DNA from: Pectinophora gossypiella
Taxonomy: Eukaryota > Arthropoda > Insecta > Lepidoptera > Gelechiidae
Reading direction: 5' to 3'
Length of the DNA stretch: 64,000 bases
Assembly: GCF_024362695.1 (NCBI RefSeq)
Contig: NC_065406.1
Coordinates: 17,069,545 to 17,133,544 of the forward strand
Shown: in pieces, positions 1-10,797 of the stretch
Layout: each line of letters begins with the position of its first letter
How positions within the stretch are numbered: the first letter of the stretch is position 1
Notes under the pieces: model-generated
What the model saw: the letters and a program-made list of their open reading frames with translations, nothing else
Told to the model about the DNA's origin: nothing
The model's database searches: none
Position numbers and translations under genes: made by a program

Positions 1-34
1 TTAATATAGAAACAGAATTACAAAATAAGTAGAT

Positions 35-170
35 TTACATACATACATACATACATAAACTCACGCCCTTAATCCCTAATGGGGTGGGCAGAGCCACAAG
101 TAATCAAAGACAACTTGCAGCCACTGTTGATACGAAGTCCAAAGATGGATATGATGAACCTTGAGATTTA
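35..170 (-). repeat. LINE-T1 3' end with (TATG)n tail
   Basis: On the minus strand this fragment ends in a (TATG)n run (ACAT repeats at 38-56). Its body recurs at 6690-6850, 21595-21690, 41590-41670 and 53763-53895. The variable 5' end with a constant 3' simple-repeat tail is the pattern of 5'-truncated LINE insertions. No coding frame is left to name the clade. Confidence 0.6.
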
Positions 171-284
171 CTCGGCACATAATGTGGTACAACAGTAAAA
201 AGGTCATGACATCAGCATTGTGTCCATTTCCGGAGAAAGAGATGCTGTTTTTCAGTCGCTCCTTAATTTTCCTTACCCAACTTA

Positions 285-510
285 TATTACGTCATACGAG
301 AATGTTAGAGATACCTTACCGAATACTGAGGGGAATGATTCAACTCATGATAACGAGTTAATATCAAGTATAATTTTCCGTAGAAAAGGTATGGAACCGA
401 AAATAATAAAAATATAATTTTCCTCCAGGAAATGCCACTCGATATCATCTCAGAATCATGGTATGAATACTCCTTCTTAGTTTTCGGTACGGTGTCACTG
501 ATTCACTGTA
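285..510. mobile_element. MITE-M, diverged copy
   Basis: Diverged copy of a short non-coding inverted-repeat element. The left side has the block around CGAATACTGAGG and the right side ends CGGTGTCACTGATTCACTGTA. Better copies are at 53027-53262, 56268-56504 and 57835-58243, where ends read ACAGGGTGTTAGTGAC next to TA, as in Tc1/mariner-type MITEs. Confidence 0.6.
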
Positions 511-562
511 TATAGGTGCCCTTAGCGGTGGAGATTAGGCCCATGGGGCCTTCAGGTGAAAC

Positions 563-775
563 TGGCCCCGATTCCTGCAGATACCTCCTAATTTTATTAT
601 AAGTTATACCCGTCATTTTCTTATTTGCCGAAAAGGAAAGGGACGGATGATTGACAACTGTTAAGTTCAAAATGTAAGAATGAGCCGGGCGAATAAAATA
701 GGTATCTCGCTCATATGCAATATGTGTGACGTGTGCTGTCAACTTAATTCCGTATAATGCCAATATAACACTGAT
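563..775. mobile_element. MITE-N, partial copy
   Basis: Begins with the MITE-N terminal block (TGGCCCCGATTCCTGCAG, then the TACCCGTCATTTTCTTATT block) and keeps the left half only, up to the CAACTTAATTC motif. The other end is missing and SINE-A sequence follows directly. Full copies are at 7059-7440 and 31049-31428. Confidence 0.65.
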
Positions 776-895
776 GTCAAGGTTATTATTAAGCCGCCAA
801 AGGCCCCTGACATGACTCATGTAACAACCACATACTCACATCAGTAAGTATGTAACCGCAACCAACGACTTAACTTGCCTTCTGAAGTACGGAGT
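776..895 (-). repeat. SINE-A 3' fragment
   Basis: Contains the SINE-A tail (GCCGCCAAAGGCCCCTGAC) and part of the core (AACGACTTAACTTGCCTTC). The tRNA-like head is absent. Confidence 0.65.
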
Positions 896-935
896 ATATG
901 TACTTATAGCATTAAATAAATACAAAATCATTTAT

Positions 936-1041
936 TTAAGAGCCACGCTCTTGTCGGTGTAGCATTCTCCATTCTTGTCTATCAAAGGCCACTTCTCTCA
1001 CTTTCTTATAAGAAGCGACGTTCGCTTTCTCTTTGATCTTA
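936..1041 (-). repeat. LINE-E 3' end fragment
   Basis: Minus-strand copy of the LINE-E C-terminal coding end (...SYKEVKEL..DRQEWRMLHRQERGS-stop) and short tail. Only the last ~100 bp are present. The best coding remnant of the family is at 13060-13260. Confidence 0.65.
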
Positions 1042-1360
1042 ATAAATACAGACTTTACAAGAAATTTACCCACGACAACCACAAACCAATCTACGTAGTC
1101 ATACATACGTTTGCCTTATAAAAACTGTGGGATGATACATCACCCGATGTTCTATAATAAGACTGGCCTTTGTGGGGAAAGAAATTTGGAAAAGAAAAAG
1201 TCACGATGACCGGCGAACTGACCGCGAATACGCGGCATAAAAATGTGGGTAGGTGATTATATAGGTAGAAAAAGATATATCGCTATGTTTACATTCAGAA
1301 TCGATCCATTGCTGACAACCTAGTCGAATTAGATACTCTTTTCGAATCGTTTTATTTATA

Positions 1361-1369
1361 TGGTGTATG
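1361..1369 (+). repeat. 9-bp target site duplication, left
   Basis: TGGTGTATG directly abuts the left terminal repeat of the foldback element. The identical 9 bases follow the right terminal repeat at 3429-3437. Confidence 0.9.
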
Positions 1370-3428
1370 GTGTGCGTTACCCCAACAAGAAAGTATCTCC
1401 TAGAGTTATATGAGTAGAACGTATAGTTGGTGCCTTATCTGCTGTAAATGTGCCCCCACATAAAAAATGTGTGCCCCCTGTCGTTTCGAAAAAAAATCGA
1501 AAAAACGATTCTTGCTGGGGTAACGTTTTTCTAGCAGGAAAATTCTAAACGAATGATCGGAGAGAGAAAAACTGTGCATGGCCAGATAGCTTATATGTGT
1601 GCCAAAATGTGCCCCCAAAAATAAAATCTGTGCCCCTTCAGATTTTCGAGATATTGCATTTCCTGCTGGAGTAACGTTTTGATGAATAGTATATCTCTAA
1701 AACCATTGCATGTGCCCCTGTAGAATAAACATACGCGAGTAGCTCTTAATGTGTGCCCCTTTGTGCCCCAATTAGATTTTAGAAAATATTTATAGTTTTC
1801 AAGTTATCGCGGTTTTATGAAAACCCGAAAAAACATCGCAGCGCCTAAATGAGACAAGGCATAACTTCGCTGAAAACTGTATTCGGTCTTTCTTGACGCT
1901 AATAATAACCATACAAAGTTTCAAAAATGTTCATGCATGCGTTTTTGAATAATCTTGCTAAAAGTAAAAACGATGGTGTCATAACTTTGACGGCAAAATA
2001 CAAGGAACTGGCACAATCCCAGATGTGTAGGTGTAAACCAAAATCTTGTGCCTTTAGACAAAAATATATGGTGAAAATATTGAGCTTCAAATGTTACGCA
2101 TTAAGTAAATATAAACAAAAAACCAAAATATGTAAACAACGGCTGGTTATCCGACCAAAACTGAATGACTACTAAAAAGCGACGGATTCATACATATCGA
2201 TGACCTTCTTTACTTTACTCACTAACCGGTTCACACGTGTTGTGCCTGAGTACACTGAAGTAGAAAAGTAATAACTAATAAAATAAAGTTGTTATTGGAT
2301 TATATTTTAATAGCTGTTTCTATGACCTTACACATGATTAAGTACATTTATAAGAGCCATTTTCAAATAAAATGTACATGTGACTAACATGCTCAAAATC
2401 ATGACCAAACTGTTTTGTGACATACCTGTATTTTTATACTAATGTAAGTCACATTTATTGTAAAGCAGAGTTAAAACTATGTTTCATTTATATAGTCACA
2501 AGGTGCATTTAATATATTTTTTAATTAGCCCTCAAAACTTTTGAACGCGACTGTAAGGACAACAGCTTAGGTATAATACGTCCAATAAAGAAGGTCCTCG
2601 TTAAGTATGAATCCGTCGCTTTTTAGTAGTCATTCAGATTTGGTCGGATAACCAGCCGTTGTTTACATATTTTGGTTTTTTGTTTATATTTACTTAATGC
2701 GTAACATTTGAAGCTCAATATTTTCACCATATATTTTTGACTAAAGGCACAAGATTTTGGTTTACACCTACACATCTGGGATTGTGCCAGTTCCTTGTAT
2801 TTTGCCGTCAAAGTTATGACACCATCGTTTTTACTTTTAGCAAGATTATTCAAAAACGCATGCATGAACATTTTTGAAACTTTGTATGGTTATTATTAGC
2901 GTCAAGAAAGACCGAATACAGTTTTCAGCGAAGTTATGCCTTGTCTCATTTAGGCGCTGCGATGTTTTTTCGGGTTTTCATAAAACCGCGATAACTTGAA
3001 AACTATAAATATTTTCTAAAATCTAATTGGGGCACAAAGGGGCACACATTAAGAGCTACTCGCGTATGTTTATTCTACAGGGGCACATGCAATGGTTTTA
3101 GAGATATACTATTCATCAAAACGTTACTCCAGCAGGAAATGCAATATCTCGAAAATCTGAAGGGGCACAGATTTTATTTTTGGGGGCACATTTTGGCACA
3201 CATATAAGCTATCTGGCCATGCACAGTTTTTCTCTCTCCGATCATTCGTTTAGAATTTTCCTGCTAGAAAAACGTTACCCCAGCAAGAATCGTTTTTTCG
3301 ATTTTTTTTCGAAACGACAGGGGGCACACATTTTTTATGTGGGGGCACATTTACAGCAGATAAGGCACCAACTATACGTTCTACTCATATAACTCTAGGA
3401 GATACTTTCTTGTTGGGGTAACGCACAC
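1370..3428. mobile_element. Foldback DNA transposon, non-autonomous
   Basis: A 2,059-bp palindromic element. The ends read GTGTGCGTTACCCC and GGGGTAACGCACAC. Arms of ~843 bp (1370-2212 and 2586-3428) mirror each other without indels: position x pairs with 4798-x wherever I compared. Only a few substitutions were seen, such as an R/S and a K/N change in mirrored frames. The ~373-bp centre (2213-2585) is unique and AT-rich. Flanks are a perfect 9-bp duplication, the length usual for Mutator-like and FB-type elements. Each arm carries seven TGTGCCCC words (1449-1770 on the left) and two internal inverted copies of the terminal motif (1508-1526, 1659-1677). No transposase is encoded; the mirrored 60-80-residue frames are consequences of the palindrome. 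The superfamily is inferred only from the duplication length and long arms. Confidence 0.9.
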
Positions 3429-3437
3429 TGGTGTATG
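3429..3437 (+). repeat. 9-bp target site duplication, right
   Basis: TGGTGTATG, identical to 1361-1369, immediately after the right terminal repeat. Confidence 0.9.
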
Positions 3438-4174
3438 TGTGAGAATAGAAAATAGTGACGTCATCAAGGAACAGGGCCGAATGTTGCCCCATCATTATGT
3501 TACTATTATTTGAAATTAGTAAATAAGTCAAAATAAAAATGAGATTGATTTTTGATCCTCAAAGCTAGCTTCTATTTCTATTAACATTTTATAATTTATC
3601 TTTGACAAAGTTATCTATCTACTCTATTAAGTCAAGACATAAGTTTTTAGTAAGACTTTTTTTTAAATCTACGGCATAATGGGGACAATAAATTGCATGG
3701 AACATATTTTTTTGACGTGTTTCGTAAGTAGGTACCAAAAACAATCAATCTTAAAATCCCCTACAAATATGCAATTCACCGCATACAATCTCCACAAATA
3801 TAAGGTTCGTGTCCAAAATTACTGGCTTCAATAATAAATTGAGGTTTTGTTACAACACGCGATGATAAGTGACTTCTGAAACTGAAATTGCCTTTTTGTT
3901 TGTTCCTTCTAGAAAACTCTAGAATGATGCACGTAAATTGCTTTTTATAACGGCCAGACAGTAGCATGATCGCAGCCAATAAAAATATCCACAGGGCAAT
4001 GGTAACATTTGTTTGGAAGCGAGATATATTTGGCGATAGGGGAATGTTGGATAGACGGAAATAGACGATTTGGTACGTGGAATTGGTTGTAGCAAGGTTA
4101 TAAGCAAGGTGAGATACAGTTAAGCTTGTTTGACAGAGAAGGCTACAAGCTACTAGAAAATAATATTAGAGCTA
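3438..4174. other. No gene seen; AT-rich
   Basis: No convincing coding frame or repeat boundary. Short frames on the minus strand have no recognisable motif. The right part may hold decayed upstream sequence of the Gypsy remnant that follows. Confidence 0.5.
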
Positions 4175-4634
4175 ACCACCCAATTGATTCGGAAGATGTT
4201 TCAACGCAAGAAGAGACGTGAATTCGTCTCACACACCATAATTGAACGTCAAAAACACCATAATTGACGATATCCCCAGGAATACCAACATCATACGATC
4301 CAACCACATGGATAAATTCATGGTTAACGTATCCGTTGATAGCAAAAACACACAAATGGAACTGGACACAGGAGCAACGCTGTCATCAATGTAATTTCAA
4401 GACTTCAAGACATTGCAGTCGGTGCGGAAGATCTACAAAACTGACGTCACCATGCGGACATACACGGGAGAAATCATAATGCCCGTTGGTGTTGCTTACA
4501 TAATCTCCATTAACAAAAACCAAGCTTTAGACGGAAAACTATAATACAAATATAATCAAGCAAGATGTTGATTCTATTTTTGGGCGAGCATAGATTTGCT
4601 CAATAACACTGAACCTAGCGGAAATCAACACCGT

Positions 4635-4645
4635 CAAAATGAATA
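4635..4645 (+). repeat. Target site duplication, left (LINE-J in Gypsy)
   Basis: CAAAATGAATA here and CAAAGTGAATA at 4942-4952 flank the LINE-J insertion: 10 of 11 bases match. Confidence 0.75.
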
Positions 4646-4941
4646 TTTTTTTTTACGTGTCTTATTGCAGATTTGCCGCAAACGGCATCAACTACTTGGC
4701 TGGACTAATGGGGAGCGCTGAAGGCTCTCACCCGGTACAACGTTTAAGACAACAGGCCTGAGGGTGCCCAGTTGGGCGCGAACCTCGGCTCGGGGCGTCG
4801 TCTGAGAGGAAGAATATTTGAAAGGATTAATCGACCCTAGCGGGTCGATAGCGACAAGCGCTGAATGAGGGAAACCTCGACCACGCCGGCGGGGTCGGTA
4901 TCGGGGTTCTGAAGAGTTCTGCCGCCTCTATGGCTAGAATC
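4646..4941 (-). mobile_element. LINE-J (Jockey clade) 3' end, 5'-truncated
   Basis: Minus-strand insertion. The poly-A tail appears as a T run at 4646-4654, followed by the 3' UTR shared with 12829-13056, 22999-23567 and 59553-59745. The copy is truncated before the conserved C-terminal coding block. It splits the Gypsy remnant, so it is younger than that element. Confidence 0.85.
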
Positions 4942-5039
4942 CAAAGTGAATACACATCCTCAACTCGAACAGTTTTAGAAGAGTATGCATGTGTGTTTGA
5001 CAGCACTTTGGAATGTATATAAAATATTATAATCTTGGG

Positions 5040-5150
5040 GTAGTCAGAGGTACATCTCTCACAATATGAACTATGTATCCCACGATTCGCCGAGCTTTCT
5101 ATTAGACCAACGTGATCGGTGGTGAGCCGTATCGCCGTCTATAAAAGTCG
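5040..5150. repeat. Dispersed repeat R
   Basis: The block with GTAGTCAGAGGTA, CGCCGAGCTTTCTATTAGA and GTGAGCCGTATCGCCG recurs at 31960-32095. No coding frame. Class unknown. Confidence 0.5.
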
Positions 5151-5624
5151 AACTAACTATGTCAGTGAAAACTGCACTTAAGATAAATTAATAAGTCAAA
5201 GGGTAAGTGTGGGAGAATTTTTTTTTTACCTTTTTTAAATTACGTTAAACGAAACGCTGATATTTTCGACACTGCACCCATAGAAAAAGAATCCAGCCAG
5301 TTCCAGCTAGTGACTTATTTCATATATCTCGCTGTATAATATATATAAAATAAAAGAAATTATAGTATTTGAAAGTGACACAAAATCTCGTTAAATGGTG
5401 TTGTATTAAGAAAAGTTCTCCTTTCGAAAATCGACCTGAGTTGTTGGCCGCGCCTCACAATTACAATTCTCTCAAGGACCAAAGTGAGTGATTGGGATAG
5501 AATATCCGAAACTGAATGTGATTTTTACTAAATTGTCACCATTATGTTTTGTTATACCCATCCTTATCGTCAATAAACTGTGAACTCAGTATATCTTTCT
5601 AGAAGGATGAAATACTAGGGCGAT
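5151..5624. other. No gene seen
   Basis: AT-rich sequence with a T run at 5219-5228. Nothing else supported. Confidence 0.5.
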
Positions 5625-5745
5625 GGCATTTATCTCCTTAGAGTTATTACGTTTTTCACAACGTTGGCTTACCAAAACCTTAGGATTTGCCAAGTTCAGT
5701 TTTTTACATAAGCGACTGCCTGTCTGACTTTCCAAACCACTTACC
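5625..5745 (-). repeat. SINE-B 3' fragment
   Basis: Matches the 3' third of SINE-B: the block read on the plus strand as ATCTCCTTAGAGTTATTACG, then AGCGACTGCCTGTCTGACTTTCC. Head missing. Confidence 0.55.
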
Positions 5746-5829
5746 TTTTATATTATTTTTATTTCGGCAATTGAGTAGTTTCCTGGGTCAAAGATAAATT
5801 ATGAAATTCCGATTACTAAATAAAGACAG

Positions 5830-6010
5830 ATCCAAAGGTGACTAAATCCGTTTTCTTTTTTGTAATTAACTTATTTTTACATGTATTAATATGTGCGATA
5901 TTTTGTCACGTTTTTCATAACGTCACAGGTTGCTATTTCATACAAATTTCATAGTATCTTCGTGTTTTGACGTTTAATAAAAAGTTAACTGATTTGGCTA
6001 GTTGGATATT
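5830..6010 (+). repeat. Dispersed repeat G
   Basis: Contains CATAACGTCACAGGTTGC and a following TTTGACGTTTAATAAAAAG block. Related stretches are at 43845-43985 (minus), 47575-47795 and 58250-58345. No coding frame. Class unknown. Confidence 0.5.
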
Positions 6011-6174
6011 GCATTGCATAGAATAAGGAATGATAAAATTTTAGACCGATAACTCTCCATCCCGTATCAATTTGTATCAAACGCTGATCTCAGTCTCTTT
6101 GGATGTTTTTTAGTATAAATAATATTGCAATGTGTGTAATGTGTGTATTTAATGTGTTTGTATAAATACATATA

Positions 6175-6240
6175 TTTCCCTAAAAGTAGCATGGATAATG
6201 CTTCACCGACAAGAGCGTGGCTCTTAAATTAGTGATGATA
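6175..6240 (+). repeat. LINE-E tail fragment
   Basis: Short copy with TTCCCTAAAAGTAGCATGG then CACCGACAAGAGCGTGGC and a TGATGATAATGA tail. Confidence 0.55.
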
Positions 6241-6689
6241 ATGAAAGCTTGATTTTATATCCGGCTAAGTAGTTCATGCTACCCGATTTGAACTTTCAAT
6301 AAGACACGATAAAATAAAAACCTATTTTTTATGACTTCATTAATCTTTTAGCGAACTTATTTACGAGTTATCCAAAACATATATCATGGTACATCACTAG
6401 CACCCCAGCTCTTAAGAGACGGGCATTTGAAAGCTCAGCCGGCAACCCTCGAGGGGGACTTAAACAATTAATCGTCTTCCAGGCAACCTTCTGAGATGTG
6501 GAAAAGTATTTCCGGTTCGCAATTAACTTCCGCCTTAGCGTTATAAATTGACTAACATCAGTTATTGGATCGGCCGTCTCATTTTGAGTTATTCCATTTG
6601 CAAAGTTTCATAATTTGCTCTGATGGGATTTCGGGAGTTAGTTTCCAAGTTCGATCGTACAATTCTCCTTTAAGGTGCTTCCACACAGC
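6241..6689. other. No gene seen
   Basis: AT-rich; no repeat family from this window and no coding frame recognised. Confidence 0.45.
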
Positions 6690-6850
6690 AGTTATAATCA
6701 TTATATATACATACATATACTCATGCTAGTAATTTCTGACGGGATGGCCAGAGCCACAAGTAATCAGAAGACAACTTGCAGCCACTTCTGATACGAAGTC
6801 CTACGATGGACAATATCTATCATCATTTAAGATGATCCGTGTACTGATAG
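6690..6850 (-). repeat. LINE-T1 3' end
   Basis: Minus-strand copy with a degenerate (TATG)n tail (ATACATACATATACTCATG at its plus-strand left edge), then the GCCACAAGTAATCAGAAGAC block. About 10-15% diverged by eye from the copy at 35-170. Confidence 0.6.
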
Positions 6851-7058
6851 ATGAACCTGGCGTATCACTAATGGGATCTGATGGTGAAAGGCTGATCAGT
6901 TACGGTAGTGGTGCATTTATAATAAAATGACACAATTCTTCTGTCGGTTTTTACGACATGGCCAGGCCCAGAAATATGAGCAATTGAACACGTATTATGA
7001 TGAACATTCACTGTGGTTCTGTTTGTCAGGCTTGCTTCTCAGATACTGTACCGTGACA

Positions 7059-7440
7059 ATGGCCCCAATTCCTGCAGACACCTCCTAATTTTACTTTAAG
7101 TTATACCTGTCATGTTCTTATTCGCCGAAAAGGAAAGAGACGGATGATTGACAGTCGTAAATTTTAGGAATAATGAGTAAATATATGAATAACACAGTCG
7201 AGTCAAAAAGGTATGTCGCTGGTATGCAAACCGTTTGACGTGTCCTGTCAACTTAATTCTGTAGGGTTATTGGCCGATGTAAAATGTTTAGACGGTTGTT
7301 TTAGATTTCTGCTTAAAATTGACGTATGTTTTTTAAATTTATGCCTGTCGATTACCCGTCCCTTTCCTTTTCGGGGAATAAGAAAATGACAGGTTAGACT
7401 TGAAATAAAATTAGATGGCGTGTGCAGGAATTAGCACCAA
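7059..7440. mobile_element. MITE-N, full-length copy
   Basis: Imperfect terminal inverted repeats of about 60 bp: the left end has ATGGCCCCAATTCCTGCAG, and the right end, reverse-complemented, has TTGGTGCTAATTCCTGCAC. Both continue into a CTAATTTTA block and a CCTGTCAT..TCTTATTC block. The interior is non-coding. Size, inverted ends and lack of genes fit a MITE; the target duplication was not resolved. Confidence 0.75.
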
Positions 7441-7529
7441 TAAGTAACTTATTTCTATTTATTTATTTTTCACTAACATAGTTGGCTTGACCATTATAGA
7501 TGGCGATATGGCTTACCCCCTTGGCTTAT

Positions 7530-7610
7530 GGATATCTCCATTTAAACGCGGTAAGAACCCGTTATTATGTGTTTTAATTATGATATGGCTTACCACCTAT
7601 CGCGTTGATC
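7530..7610. repeat. Hairpin repeat H, half copy
   Basis: Carries one arm of the H hairpin (AAACGCGGTAAGAACCCGTT, then ATTATGTGTTTTAATTATGA). The complete hairpin is at 26345-26440 and a third copy at 51160-51245. Confidence 0.65.
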
Positions 7611-9171
7611 TATGAGAAAGCTCAGTCATTTTGCGATTCTGTACCGTCGGTGAAAAGTAATACAAGTCCAAAATTCAAGTTTTGAGAAAATCGAGTTTAA
7701 AGTTAAAAATCTTCTAGCTCGCGACTTATAAGGAATAATGGAACAGAAGTTAGATGTGTTGATAGGTGATGATGGAAGGTTTCTTTTCTAATATTTAGTT
7801 ATATTTAGAACCTAAACAGAAATGGTAGAGGATCAAAATTAATTAAGTACATGTATCAGTTGACACCAACTTTTATACTGTGTAAATTGATACAAGTCTA
7901 GTTATACCTTTTTACACACATAACTATACAAAAGTCATCGTTGATATATCATATTTCAATTAATAATTTTACAGTCTTATTCTACAAAAAACAAAATGTT
8001 TTGGAAGAAAGTCTATTTTATAAAGTTGTAGAAAGGCAAAATTCTATTTATTTTCTTTAAAAAGTAAAGAAACGTAACTTATATCAATTGACACAAACGA
8101 TAAATTATAACGAATTTGTATCAAGTGGTTTAACATGACTTATTTTTTCGGTTTTATTGTGTAAAATGATACATGTTTTTACGAATTTTTAGTAATAAAT
8201 ACATATAAAGATGGTACACGTATATTTGATGTACCATTGACTAGCATACCTATGCATGTAAATACACAGAGCTTATATTTTGTTATTATATATTAAAATT
8301 ACAGTCATAATATTATAAGACATTTTCCTCCTTAAAGAGAAGGTTATAAAACCTTTAGGTGCAAACCTAACCGTGTAATAAATGATTCGGGATAAGAGAA
8401 TGTGCTCGCAAATGAATTAAACAATTAATTCCCTGCAAGAGACGTTGAGACCCTCTAAAGGATGATTAGATGTTTCAAGGTGTGAGAGAATTCTGTACAA
8501 AATAGGTATAGAGGAAAGTTCGTTGTCCTCTATAATTGGAATTTGGAGTACCTACTATCTTCAACACTAAAGACTTTATTTTATTTACAATAGGTTTGCT
8601 TTTGGCGACAATGTCATCTAAGTAAGCGACTATGCCGCCGCAGGTCGGCCACACTTATCCACCACAAGCCTATTTACTCTAGCTAAGAAAACTACACATT
8701 TGCTATTTCATAAGTTAAACTTAGGATATTCAGTGTTATGTGACTAATAATAATCCCATATCGTCGGACTGCGTAGCTGCTTCTACGCTTGTGCTACGCC
8801 AATCGTAGTAAACCTGCTACATCAATACAATGTGACTTAGGCGTAATCTCTCTGTTATAAATCTGCGAAAGCTTGATTTAAAAACTTCAATCCCGGGTTA
8901 CGGATTTAAGTATTGTTGTTTAATATTGATGGAGGTTTGCATAATTCTTCAACAATCCATTATGGAATAACGTTGTAAAATTTGCTTCATACTTGTTTTT
9001 TTTTTACATTAAAATGTATACAAAAAAAAACATAAAAATGTAATGCCTAAACTACGTAAGTGAATCTTACCTATACGTTAGACATTAAAAAAAATACGTA
9101 AGGACTGAATCTAGAAGCATTTTAACTGTCAAAGTTACATTTCCATCAAGACAATGTCCTCCAATCTTCTT
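7611..9171. other. No gene seen; AT-rich
   Basis: Long AT-rich stretch without a recognised family or coding frame. A cluster of GTAGC/CTACG words at 8770-8825 resembles 44430-44490 and may be an old element. Confidence 0.5.
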
Positions 9172-9497
9172 CTTCTATCGTGTGGGTTGTGAGGTGAATT
9201 ACCAACCTCTTCAACCCTGGTACCAGGGTCATTATTGAGCCGCAAAAGGCCCCTGACATGGCTCATATAAGGACTACTTACATCAGTAAGTAGTAACCGG
9301 AACCAACTGCTTAACGTGCCTTCCGAAGCACGGATTATCTTACATTTTCAGGTGAGGACAATCAGGTGATCAGCCTGTAATGTCCTAACCAAACTAGGGA
9401 CGAAAAAGTGATTTTTGTGATATGACCCCATCGGGGTTCAAACCTGGGGCCTCCGTCGTGAGTCCAACGCTCAACCACTGGACCACGGAGGCCGTTA
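9172..9497 (-). mobile_element. SINE-A, full-length
   Basis: tRNA-derived SINE on the minus strand. The head reads GGCCTCCGTGGTCCAGTGG, followed by a B-box-like GGTTTGAACC. The body contains CTAGTTTGGTTAGGACATTA, then the shared core (reverse complement of CTTCCGAAGCACGG) and a tail ending CACACGATAGAAGAAG. A- and B-box promoter elements would drive RNA polymerase III. Confidence 0.85.
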
Positions 9498-10459
9498 TGA
9501 CATCCAATAATTTTATGTCTCTAAAAATTTCAAAATACTTCCATCCACTATTCAAAATGTGAAAGCTTTGAACTCCATACTTCATACGAGTAGGTTTGAG
9601 TAGAAACAATTTTATCAAATATAAATAAAAAAGGTCAACACAAAGATCGCGCTTGTCCCATTCCCATAGGATTCCGAGCATTACGGTTAGAAACTTTATT
9701 ATATAGTGCTGAAACTTGTACGTACAAATGAATGGAGGTATTTTTGTAGAATTTCTCGTTTCTTAAACTAAGAGGATTTTTATGACTCGATTGTAGACTT
9801 ATTTCGGTTGATTGGCTCATGTTGAGGGGCCTCCACGATTTTGAGAGGGGGATCCCTTTTATCTTTTATAGCCAAATTTTTGTTGTCCCAATTTTATTTG
9901 ACATAAAGATTTTGACTTTCATTTCATGCATTAAGTGGGACATATAGTACGTGGACCGTTTATATTAATCATACTCGGAGTGTAACGAAAAAAATACTTT
10001 CAGCTGGTCAAAATGTGGCTTAAAAAAACCAACAAAATTTAAGTTTCAATGACACCTAGCTAATGGTGTTAATAATATAAATACATTTATGCTCGAAAAC
10101 TTCGTTATAAAATATTCTTTAATCTTTGTACCTACCGAACCGGGCAACTACGCAAGCGCAAAAAAAAAACTAAAATTAAAAATAGAACGTCGTCGTTCTG
10201 TTTGCGCCAAACGTGTTGGTCCAGTGAAGCATAAGCCGAGAGCAATGTGGAAACATTTCGAATCAACTGTTTTCGCGCTTTTGCTATTTGTAATGCTTAA
10301 ATGTAAAAGCAAATGTTTGTTGTAATGTAATACCGCATGGGTATTGTTAAGTCAAAAATTTACCTTACTTACCTCACCTACTCTGGCGATAGCGTTATTA
10401 TTGAGCGATGGAAAATGAATTATATCCCCTTCAGTATTAGGCAGGGTGTCACTATCATT
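9498..10459. other. No gene seen
   Basis: AT-rich. A 78-codon frame at 10089-10325 has no recognisable domain or exon boundaries. No repeat family assigned. Confidence 0.45.
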
Positions 10460-10650
10460 ATCATCATCTCCTTAGAATTATCCCGTTTTTCACAGGGTCC
10501 GCTTACCTAACTTAGATTTAACAGTTCCGGTTTTTTACAGAAGTGACTGCCTGTCGGACCTTCCAACCCGCGAAGCGAAAACCAGCCCAATACAGGTAAG
10601 GTCACATACCTCCGAAAATGCATTTCTCGGGAGGTGTGGGTTTCCTCACA
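10460..10650 (-). repeat. SINE-B 3' portion
   Basis: Matches the 3' half of SINE-B (plus-strand words GACTGCCTGTCGGACCTTCC and CACATACCTCCGAAAATGC). The tRNA-like head is missing. Confidence 0.7.
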
Positions 10651-10797
10651 ACACACACGCACGCACAGGCACGCTGTCACTAACGCCCTGAATATAGCAA
10701 CATTGTTTTTTGCAAATAGTAAATGTCAGTAAGTCACAACCATGATGTATAATTTGCTACAGTAGTTTTAGGCGGATGAGTCGTTCGTTATATTAAC

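Larger units (their letters stand above)
4175..5010 (+). pseudogene. Gypsy (Ty3) pol remnant, protease region
   Basis: A broken retrotransposon polyprotein. In one frame from about 4307 the translation gives DKFMVNVSVDSKNTQMELDT and then GATLSSM before a stop. The LDTGA box is the catalytic motif of retroviral-type aspartic proteases. After the stop the same frame resumes with RTYTGEIIMPVGVAY and then KQDVDSIFG, which fit the family's next conserved blocks. After the LINE insertion at 4646-4941 the frame continues with TVLEEYACVFDSTLECI, resembling the linker before reverse transcriptase. In-frame stops and a frameshift upstream (4180-4260) show it is dead. LTRs were not found nearby. Confidence 0.7.

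Noticed and set aside
1406..3392. Mirrored 70- and 82-codon frames in the foldback arms
   Set aside because: They appear identically on opposite strands because the arms are palindromic. They are short, rich in stop-flanked low-complexity sequence and match no protein family.
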